64,000 bases of DNA from Psococerastis gibbosa (taxonomy: Eukaryota > Arthropoda > Insecta > Psocodea > Psocidae), in assembly GCA_963971405.1 (NCBI GenBank), contig OZ020489.1, positions 15,092,290 to 15,156,289 on the forward strand, in the 5' to 3' direction. Position numbers and translations under genes: made by a program. Below, piece after piece: positions 50,028 to 58,898 of this stretch (position 1 is its first letter; each line of letters opens with the position of its first letter). The notes under the pieces are model-generated. The model did not search any database, was not told the origin of the DNA, and saw nothing but the letters and a program-made list of their open reading frames with translations.

Positions 50028-50171
50028 TAGGAATTTAATAGTGTATTATTTTGACACTAATTCAGATTAGTAGATTTTCTCTGATTGCCTCAAACCAAAT
50101 AGGAATTTAATAGTGTATTATTTTGACACTAATTCAGATTAGTAGATTTTCTCTGATTGCCTCAAACCAAA
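50028..50171 (+). repeat. Perfect tandem duplication of 72 bp
   Basis: Copies 50028-50099 and 50100-50171 are identical, each starting TAGGAATTTAATAGTG and ending CTCAAACCAAA. They end 51 bp before the first coding exon of the secreted-protein gene, in its promoter or 5' intron. Confidence 0.92.
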
Positions 50172-50222
50172 GTTCAATTACAAATCGAAAATTAATTAAA
50201 AATCTTGTTTCCGTTATTGCAG

Positions 50223-53200
50223 ATGTACTCTAAAATGAACTCGCTAGCAGTGATAATTTTAGCTTTGACGGGTACTTTGCGATGTGCAGATGCAATCCTA
50301 TCTAAAGCTGGAGAAAGCAAAGACATAGGAAAGTCCTCAGAGAGCACTAAGAAATCAGATTCACTGGAAGCCCAAGCGTCGCATCATCACGCAGTGTACG
50401 GAGGTAAGATGTCATTGTAGTCAAGGGCGGATCCAGGGGAAAATTTAGGGGGGGGGGGGGTCACAAGTTGTAAGTTTGAAAGGTAATTTTTTGCTGAAAA
50501 TTTGAGTATTCAATTTAAAAAAAAAATTACTATCATATGAATTTACTAATTTAGGGGGGGGGGGGTCATGACCCCCCTGACCTCCCTGTGGATCCGCCAC
50601 TGATTGTAGTAGAATACTCTTCAGCTAAAAATATGAGTGGAACTTGCAAAATGATTGCTGGAATCTGTATCCGCCATTTACTACTGGCAGGAATGGGAAT
50701 ACTTTTTTTGCATACAAAATTCAATTTTTTTCAGGTTACGGTGATAATGGACTAGGAGGATTTGGTGATAGCGGTTTTGGCGGAGGTTACGGAACCGGAG
50801 GTAAAGAAGATTTATATCGATAATCTTAGGCGGGTATTCCACATACGTCAATCGTCAATGAAAAATTGAAAAATGACGTAACAATGACGTAAATTGACGT
50901 GGTAGCAGAATTTTTAGTATGTCTTTAATGTCTGCTAAAACGTCATTTTTCAATTTTTCATTGACGATTGACGTATGTGGAATACCCGCCTTAAGAACAA
51001 ATCAAAATGCCCCCACTTCGCCATTTTGTACAACGTCGATTTTCACAGGAAATATCAATAGGACCGTCAAAAATATCCATAAAATCAGTAGAAATGCACT
51101 TCTACATTTTGATATATGGTATGTGGCCTTCACTAAGGCGGCTTGTCAATATTCCTTCATTTATGCATCAATAATAAGTCTCTACCATATTATAACTTAA
51201 TTTATAATAGATAAGTTAAGTATCTACATAATAGTCTCCATAAAACAAACATCTCATCAATTTTTTATGAGCAAATGACGGAATATTGACAAGTGGAATA
51301 GCTGCCTAACACCTAATTGGCGACAGTTCTTGACCTTCTTCCTCGGGACTACCATATCAATCGGTTTTTGTACGTATCTAATTTAATAACGCCCAATCTG
51401 TGTTCGAAAGAGGTACAGTATGTGTCACAATATTTTCAATTTGATAAAGAATTTTTGCGTGCAGGTGATGTGGGTTTTGGTGGCGGGAGCTACGGTGGCT
51501 ACGATGAACATCACAATCATAAACACCACGACCACCATCATCACCATGACGACCACCATCATCACCATGACGACAGCTTCCACAAGGCGCTAGCAATCAA
51601 GGTAACAACACAGACTAACATCACTGTGCGGGTTCCAACTTCCGAACCAATATTGAAAATAAGGCATTTTATAGTTTATGGTTGATGCCAACGGCCTTAC
51701 CATGCTGAATCCATGAGAATAGAGCATGTTTCAACTGCGGCAAACATGGTAGTGTGCACAGCGTTGGCAGCGAACATGGTGGGACATGATAACGCGCTGA
51801 GACTATACCAGCCAGTCTACGTGCGTGTCGAGTCCTAGTCACCTCCAAATTAATCGTGTGACTTTACTATGTTCCCTAAGTTTTTCGAAATTCACTATAA
51901 TCAGGAGGTCCACCCCGTCAGTCAACTCCCCTTTCCCCCTTAGGGTGCCTCAAGTTAACAAACAGACTCACTCCCCCTGCCAGGCTGACAGGGTTGCTTA
52001 AAGCAGAAATGCTGAAAGCAGGCGTTGGAAACCAACAGTTTATGGTCCCAATTTATTTTACAACCTACTTCCTTCTATTTTCCATACATAGATGCTGGTT
52101 TATGGCCCTAATGTAAGTAAGATGTAGAAACCATGGCGCCTAATGATTGATGGGACAGTAGAATTCGGGATGATCGTTCTAAAACCGTACTTCGAAACGT
52201 TTCGACAACATCTGGGGTTCAGTGGAACTTCTAAGATTGTATCTCAGAGGCTCAGCACAGAGGCTCAGCAGCAACAGTTTGGGAAGGGGGATTTAATGAT
52301 TACCAAGGGCACAGTTTTTTTTTCACTTTTTGACACATCCCACCACTGTCTTTGAGCATGGATTAAAGACGTATTACAATAGCAAGACTTCATAATGTCA
52401 CAATTCTTTTCGGTAATAGGCTATTCAGCCGAGCAAGTTGGTAATCCACGGTTCAGTCAATCATTCGGGAGAACTTCTGCGTCTGCGATTCAGTTGTCAG
52501 CCCTGCCTGTTGAATTGTTCATTCGTTTTTCATTTCCCAATATTTTTGCTTTGCTTTACGTTAGTAGGAATGAAATGTTTGTGATGGTCGAAATTTTTGA
52601 TTTGGCGATTTCAGTACATTTACACGTTTAGAGGTCCCAGGAATGTCTGTCTGTCGATTTGAGGTCAAAATGCTCGGTAGATTTGGATAAAATTTGGTAT
52701 GCACATTCACAAAAATTATTTCTCGGGACATTTTTTTTTATGTGGCAACATGAAAATAAAATGATAAACGTCTTTATATTAGACGAACTTTACCAGCTAA
52801 CATGCAACAACCAGGTCACATATTATACTTTAATCACCGTTGATATTTCGTCTGCGTTTCACCGCTATCCGCTATACTTAGCTTAGGGACAGGCGCCATC
52901 TTTTATATTTTATTATCGTTGGTAATAATTTACTTAACTTTTTTTTTCAGGGCCTGCTTGTACCTTTGGCAGGAGTAGCATTGCTCGGAGCAGCGGCAGC
53001 TTTCGTTTCAAATCCTATCCTGCTGCAGTTGGGAGTCATCTCTGGATCATACGGTAACTAAAATTTTACCAACTTCTCTCCATACAAATACAACAATTTT
53101 GGAAGGAGTCTGGCTGCAGAGTCCAGAGCAAAATAAGGGAGAGAGGGAGAGTCAGAGAGAGTGGGGTGCCCGTAGAAATGACGAGCTCTACGCGATACAC

Positions 53201-55363
53201 CGAGAACCTACGATAGTAGCCGAAATCAAGAGAGCCCACATCGGGTGGCTAGGGCCTGTGGAACGAATGCCAGACAATAGGACTACAAGAGCAGCCTTAC
53301 ACAAGGTGCCCCAAGGGAGGAGACGAGTGCGACGACCATGGATGCGATGGCTGGACGACGTCGAGGTGGATCTGGCGACCCATGGCGACGATGACTGGCG
53401 AAGGAGAGCGCAGGACCGCGCGGGCTGGCGCGATGTGGTAGAAGAGGCCAAGGCCCTTCATGGGCCATAGCGCCAAGGTGTGCGTGTGTGTCTGGCTGTC
53501 AGAGTAAGAAAGGCATATTAAGTGATAGACTGAAAGAGGCTCGTCATCCGAGCCAATTGTCAGGGGAAGGGCCGTGTCCACCACTCATAGAAATGTCCCG
53601 GTAAGGAATATTTGACGGCACCGCCATGTTTCAATGCATAGCGGAGCCGTGCAGTAGTCCTTACCTGTCCACTTCTAAGGATGGTGGGCACGGCACGGCA
53701 CTAAGTCAGTAAATCTACTTGCTTTCCAGTTGGTGCTGGCCGTAGACGCAGAAGGGAGGTAGAAGAAGAGCTGGCTCTGAACCAATCTGCTGCGCAATTG
53801 GAAGTTCAAGAGCGCCTCAAGGAGATTAAGACGCTGGAACGATTTATGGCACAGGTAAATAGTAAAATATTTGTATATATGTATATGCATGTTGCCGCCA
53901 GGTTCAGCCCTAAGATGGTCTGACGAAGTTACGATACACCACACCGAATAATAGAAAAATGGAAAATGGCTTCACTTAAGGGCCCGTCACCAAAACTGCA
54001 AACCACAACTTTTACTTTTTCGATTGATCCATTCAATAAAATAAAACCTGGAGATGGAAAAGGCATGAATCCCAACGGTCCATATTACGAGCCCTGCTCA
54101 TTAATGCTTCGAAATTATGGGGTTGGCGCTGTTAACGCCGGTAAGATGAGAATATATCAGTTAAGAGATGTGTAAATGTTCCAGGTACCAAAAGAGGAAA
54201 TGTTTTCCCAGGAGAAGAAACTGATGGCGAGCTATCTATCGTGCTCGGGAACATCGGACGAGGCCTGCCTGGAGCGACTGGCTTGCGAATTGCAGGGCCC
54301 CGGTGCCAACAACATGCCCGAGGAGACCCGAGTCATGTCCATGTAAGTTAACATAACAACGCCTATGCCCTATCTTGTACTCACAGTATCTGCGACATAA
54401 ACTCGACGAGCATTGAGATTGTAGATAAACATGCACGAATGGAGCGATACTTCTAAACTAAATGAGATTCGTTAGACTTTCAAAATTTAACAAAATTCCA
54501 TATGATTAGGGTATTCACAATGTTGGTGTTAAATGGTTATCTCTAGATAAGTGTGTTACTTCAAGTTAACACTAAGCTAGCCAGCGTGTTCGTTAAACTC
54601 ACTTCAGGGTTGGTTAAAGCGAAGTGAACTGTTAAAGCGGCGCTGCGATAAATGGAATGTTAGCCGTCGTCATACTTGCTTATTATTAGGGTGAACTTGC
54701 AACACCAACCCTCTCGATGTGTGGTAACTTGGATATCACTGTTAACTCGATAACTTCAGCATTGTGAATGCCTAATAATAATAATAATAATTGTACTGTT
54801 AGTGATGACGCAGTAGAATTCGGGATGATAGGCCGTGGTCGTTCGGAAAGCGTACTTTCAAATATTTCGTCAACATCTGCGGTCAACATCTTCAGTGGAA
54901 CTGCGTAGACTTCATCCCGGATTCTAGTGCTTCGTCACGTGAATTTCTAATTATATACAGAGTACTATTAGGGCTAAAATTGGGAGACAGTCGGCGGGGG
55001 AAAAGCCTTACAAGTTTAAAAATAAAAAAGTCTCATAAAAATCGATCGTAAAACTATCAAAAATATCACAACACTCGGAAGACATTTTCCTGAGCATTTT
55101 GATACATGATATTTGTCTTTTTCGCGACCAATTGACCAAAATGAACGGAATCGACTTGTGCAAAAAACCGAGAGTTCGGTACAAATGGTGAACATGTTTT
55201 CAGAGTCACCAACGAGATTTTTAGCAACGAACTGGTGCCCTACAAAACGAAGGAGAAAATGGCGGAGGCACTGCGCAGGGGCAAGGAAGGACAAGATTGT
55301 TCAGTCTTCAGGTGTCGAGATTTGGAAGCCCTCATAAGGCAGAATGAGAACAAAAGCCAATAA
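50223..55363 (+). CDS. Secreted Gly/His-rich protein of unknown function
   Basis: Seven exons with AG/GT borders and matching phases: 50223-50403, 50735-50800, 51465-51601, 52951-53053, 53730-53854, 54185-54342 and 55204-55363 (TAA); 930 nt, 309 residues. Residues 1-24 form a signal peptide (MNSLAVIILALTGTLRCADA). A Ser/Lys-rich stretch, then Gly/Tyr repeats (60-95) and a His/Asp cluster with 16 His (98-121) follow. A hydrophobic segment (129-160, GLLVPLAGVALLGAAAAF) resembles one I recall from uncharacterised insect secreted or membrane proteins. Then R167-R171, a furin-like polybasic site, a charged coiled-coil-like part, and a tail with Cys at 224, 232, 238, 289 and 294. The ATG follows the acceptor CCGTTATTGCAG, so an untranslated exon is expected upstream; an unspliced start at 50205 is less likely. 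A role in cuticle or metal binding would be guesswork. Introns carry five MITEs and a LINE tail. Confidence 0.85.
50422..50602. mobile_element. hAT-like MITE with 8-bp target duplication and G runs
   Basis: The ends CAAGGGCGGATCCAGGGG and, in reverse, CAGTGGCGGATCCACAGGG match the CAGTGGCG hAT pattern. ATTGTAGT flanks both sides (50414-50421, 50603-50610). Two G runs of 12 or more lie inside. It is in intron 1 of the secreted-protein gene. Confidence 0.85.
50829..50990. mobile_element. Harbinger-like MITE, subfamily 2
   Basis: It is flanked by TTA (50826-50828, 50991-50993). The ends GGCGGGTATTCCACATACGT are inverted perfectly, with long pairing arms and the core GACGTGGTAGCAGA. 162 bp, in intron 2 of the secreted-protein gene. 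Confidence 0.88.
51137..51306. mobile_element. Harbinger-like MITE, subfamily 3
   Basis: It is flanked by TAA (51134, 51307). The ends are GGCGGCTTGTCAATATTCC and GGAATATTGACAAG...GCTGCC. The interior is shared with 48887-49060. It is also in intron 2 of the secreted-protein gene. Confidence 0.7.
52550..52770 (-). repeat. Fragment of dispersed element family C
   Basis: In reverse it has the family C order: GGGACCTCTAAACGTGTAAA, then GAAATCGCCAAATCAAAAAT, GACCATCACAAA and CATTTC. It is diverged and lies in intron 3 of the secreted-protein gene. Confidence 0.55.
53090..53620 (+). mobile_element. LINE C-terminal remnant in an intron
   Basis: The open frame 53099-53470 reads IKRAHIGWLGPVERMPDNRT, RRRVRRPWMRWLDDVEVDL, DDWRRRAQDRAGWRDVVEEA and KALHGP, the C-terminal tail of an insect non-LTR element in the same orientation as the host gene. 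It is GC-rich compared with its surroundings. The catalytic RT part is missing. Confidence 0.75.
54506..54775. repeat. MITE-like element with GTATTCACAATG ends
   Basis: The left end TAGGGTATTCACAATGTTGG pairs with the right end CAGCATTGTGAATGCCTA. It is related to 44206-44512. It is in intron 6 of the secreted-protein gene. Confidence 0.6.
54802..54938. repeat. Short MITE-like element with GTGA..TCAC ends
   Basis: GTGATGACGCAGTAGAATTC at the left is matched in reverse by GTGACGAAGCACTAGAATCC at the right. A related half lies at about 52147-52240. It is in intron 6 of the secreted-protein gene. Confidence 0.5.
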
Positions 55364-55364
55364 A
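55359..55364 (+). terminator. Poly(A) signal AATAAA overlapping the stop codon
   Basis: AATAAA includes the TAA stop of the secreted-protein gene, followed about 30 bp on by a GT-rich stretch (GTGTCTTGTTGTTTATT). If used, the 3' UTR would be only about 20-30 nt. Confidence 0.5.
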
Positions 55365-55586
55365 TCAAGTTGAAAAAGTGTCTTGTTGTTTATTACTTCA
55401 CTACTACATTTACTGCCATTTCCTCTACAAATTAGACTACCTCCTTCATTACCCAGTAATCTTTTAAAATAGGTATAAATTTAAGAAATGTACATTGCTA
55501 CCAGCAACTACACAATATGTTTTCCTTCGAACTATTTTTAACTACTTAAAGAACTTTAAATCTTATCGAAGAGTATGACCAACGAT

Positions 55587-57096
55587 ACCAATAGCATGGG
55601 AACGGCAAGTCAAGTATTTAGGAGTAACCCTGGATACTAAACTAAATTACAAGAAGCATATAGAAGACGTAGTGGTTAAAGCCAAACGATCTATTATGAT
55701 TTGCAGGAGAATGGCGGGGAAGAAATGGGGCACTTCCCCCAGAGCCCTCCGAGATTTGTATTTATTGATTGTAAGGCCCATTATTACGTATGGAAGTGTG
55801 ACTTGGGCCCACAGGACTGCAGTACAAAGTATAAGAGACACCCTCACTAAAGTACAAAGACTGGCCTGTGTATGCATTACAGGGGCTATGAAATCCTGTC
55901 CCACTGCAGCAATGGAGATTGTGCTGGACTTCCCACCCCTCCATATTGCAGTGGAAACGTCAGCCGAAATGGCAAGGCTACGGATTATTAGGAGCGGGGT
56001 AAAAAGGAGTGGAAGGGCAATTAAGAGAGACTCAGCCTCTCTGACTACGTCTGACCACTGCCTGGATATGCCAAGCGATAGAATTCACCCAAAATACTGT
56101 TTTAAGAGGGAATTCGAAACTATATTAGGGACAAAGAAAGAATACTGCGAATCAGCAGGAATTCTCAATAGTCACACAATTAAGTGGTTCACTGATGGCT
56201 CTAGGCTGGGACGTACAAGACCAAGAACAGGTCTTGGCGTCTTTGGTCCTGGGGTGAAATATCTGGAGTCTCTTGGGGAGACAACTACAGTCTACCAGGC
56301 TGAGTTATGTGCCCTTGACAGATGTATGCAAATGAATCTCGACAGGGAATATAGATCGAGAGAAATTGTTATCATGTCAGATAGCCAAGCAGCCCTTAAA
56401 GCAATAACAGCATACAAAATCACCTCACAACTAGTGTGGGAATGTAGATTGAAACTGGACATACTGTCCGGTGCGAATAAGGTTACCTTGATATGGGTGC
56501 CTGGGCACACAGGCATTGAAGGCAATGAGGTTGCTGACCAGCTTGCAAAAAGGGGAGCTACCTCCCCTTTTACGGGACCCGAACCTTTTTGCGGTGTTGG
56601 GGAAACCCTCGCCCGCAGATTTGTTAAAGGCAGGGAGAACCTGAAAGTGGCTGAATACTGGACCTCATTGCCGGGCCTTCGGCAAGCCAAAATGCTCCTG
56701 GGAAGCCACCAGCGCAAAAGAGCCCAAGTATGCATTAATATGAACAGGAGACACCTGCGTGTGATCACAGGATTCCTCTCTGGGCATTGCAACTTGAATG
56801 GACATCTGACCAACATAGGTGTCAGAGAGTCTAGAGCATGCAGATTCTGTAACGAAGGAGCGGAGGACCCCGAGCATATCCTCCTTCACTGCGATGCAAT
56901 CGCACGTAGAAGAGCAGCATGCTTGGGAAACTTGCAATTACATGTAAAAGACCTACCACTTCTAAATCCCCTCAAGGTCCTGGCTCTCCTGAGGGAAATA
57001 GGCCTCGAGGAACTGATGTAGATATGTAGATTCTTTGTTGTAGGGGGCACAATAGGCCCAATAGGCTTAAGTGCACACAGGTAACACCTGTACCCC

Positions 57097-57126
<30 letters not shown>
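55587..57126 (+). mobile_element. 5'-truncated LINE with intact RNase H ORF and poly(A)
   Basis: ATGACCAACGAT at 55575-55586 and 57127-57138 is a 12-bp target duplication, and 27 A end the element. The open frame (in phase from about 55600, first ATG 55672, stop at 57019-57021) starts in the RT thumb (VKYLGVTLDTKLNYKKHIED). It continues through an RNase H domain with FTDGSRLG, AELCALDRCMQ, SDSQAALKAI and WVPGHTGIEGNEVADQLAK, and ends with a CX2CX8HX4C finger (CRFCNEGAEDPEHILLHC). The RNase H active-site D/E/D/D set is present. The layout resembles the I/Jockey/R1 group. It is truncated at the 5' side so the RT catalytic core is lost, but no internal stop is present, implying a young insertion. 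Confidence 0.9.
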
Positions 57127-57129
<3 letters not shown>

Positions 57130-57499
57130 ACCAACGATGGAGGCTAATATAGCATTTAATTCTTGGCTGTTCTGAAATATGGACCAAAATTGTGATGTGC
57201 ATAGTTGGGCCTACCTGTTAAAAATGATATTAGTTAAGGGCGCATTATTTTCATTGCAGATATTTCGCGCATTAAAGAGGGAATATTGTGATTAGAAAAT
57301 GTTAGGTATAAAATATCGCGGCAATGTGGTTTTGTAAAAAAAAAAAATCCCAGTGAAAATTAATGAGTTTTACAGATGCATGCGCGGGACCAAAACCCAG
57401 TCCATGTAATGAAATAGTGGGAGTCTGAGTATTCTTCCCGCATTGGTGCTGAGTTGCTCACTATGTAGTTCTAGATATACTGTAGATTCAGATTTTTTT

Positions 57500-57655
57500 T
57501 TTTTTAACGATTAATCGCATACAAAAAATTTAATTAATGTATCCGATTGACCTTTTCAGTCGCGTATGTAGGTTATTACCCGCGATGAGTACGACACGTC
57601 TCCGATTGCATGGCGTGTAAAGACTCGCACAAGTGCAAGCACGTTACCCCGCAAT
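57500..57655 (-). repeat. SINE, family B
   Basis: The tail TTTTTTTTTTTAACGATTAATCGCAT is reversed poly(A). The segments GTATCCGATTGACC and CACGTCTCCGATTGCATGGC (reversed body) follow, then ACTCGCACAAGTGCAAGCAC. Confidence 0.65.
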
Positions 57656-57893
57656 GATACGATTTAACAAAAGGTTACTTGGACTTACAATCCCTATTGT
57701 ATTAATAGTCATTAGCGGCAGGGGCCTCACAGTCATCGAACAATTCTGTTGAAGCCCGTTGTCAGAGGAAGGGGGCGAAGTTTCGGGCATAGGACCCACT
57801 CCTGAAACGTGACTGTGCTGACTCTGACGGGCATTCCGTTATTCTTCCATTATTTTAAATAACAACCAGACACTGTACAGTCTTTAACTTCAG

Positions 57894-58474
57894 TTAAGAG
57901 CGTACGTCCCGTAGGAAATTGGTGGCCCGAGATATAATACTTTTTATTTTTTTATTTTATTTTTATTTTTATTTTTACATAAAAAAAGGTTAATCGCATA
58001 CAAACAAATTAATGAATGTATCCGGTTGACCTCTTCAGTCGCCTCAATGAGTAAAATAATAATTGTGCTGAGTTACGACACGTCTCCAATCGCATGGCGC
58101 GCAGAGACTCGACAAGTATTTAATAATATACAAGTTATTAAATATTGGTTCAGTTAAATTGCAGAAGACTACTTTATGCATAATAATAGGGAATTTTTAA
58201 TTTTTGGTTTTGTAGTTTTTTCATGTTATCTATTTTACGTGGAATTTTAGCCCTCAGTGAGTTCAGCCATTTTTTTAAAAAAAAAACCAGGGTACAAAAA
58301 ATTAAAAATACCCTATTGGTATATGATGCATGAAGTAGTCTTCTACAACTAAAATGAGCCAGACCTTTAATATCTTGCTTTGTTAATTAAATAAAAAAAT
58401 AATAAGTCTGTAAAAAACGGATTTTGTATTTTGGGGTACCAACAGTATTTCCTACAGGATGTATACACTCTTAA
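57894..58474. mobile_element. TTAA-bounded hairpin MITE with a nested SINE
   Basis: It is bounded by TTAAGAGCGTAC and GTATACACTCTTAA and shares TAGGAAATTG, GAAGACTAC and TTTTTGGTTTTGTAGTTTTT with 26457-26834. It is longer because a minus-strand family B SINE occupies about 57960-58115. Confidence 0.72.
57960..58115 (-). repeat. SINE family B nested in the hairpin MITE
   Basis: An AAAAAAAGGTTAATCGCATA-type reversed tail, then TTGACCTCTTCAGTCGCCTC and GACACGTCTCCAATCGCATG, GCAGAGACTCG. It interrupts the MITE body, so it is the younger of the two. Confidence 0.65.
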
Positions 58475-58524
58475 CCACATTCCTAAATAAAGAAATAAAT
58501 AATGTCATACGCTATACTACTAAG

Positions 58525-58685
58525 CCAACCTAGCGGAGTTAAAGCTCTCTCTTAACTCTCCTAGGAAGGCTTGGGCCCGCCTGCTTTACATGCCCTCCGA
58601 AGCATTGCCAGAAACGTAGGAAGTGTGTGACTTGAACCGCCAACTCATCGGGCGTAAGTCAGAGGCCATGCCACCAATTTACATG
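58525..58685 (-). repeat. tRNA-derived SINE, family D
   Basis: In reverse it has an A-box-like GGTGGCATGGCCTCTGACTT, a B-box-like GCGGTTCAAGTC, then CACACTTCCTACGTTTCTGG, CATGTAAAGCAGGCGGGCCC and the CTCCGCTAGGTTGGC tail. Confidence 0.65.
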
Positions 58686-58898
58686 TCCTTAAGTTTCAGA
58701 CAAAAATTGGGCAACATTTTTTGGAATTCTTGTCGAAAATATTAATGAGTATAAACCTGCATCTATAGGTTGTATATTGTATCAACGAGCGAGGAGCCTA
58801 GCTCTTTAGTAATAAGGAACAGAGGGGCATTGGCAGAGAGCAAGCGGTCACACAAGTCTTCGCTCACATCTTCAGAAAAGATCAACACGAGGTTTTCG

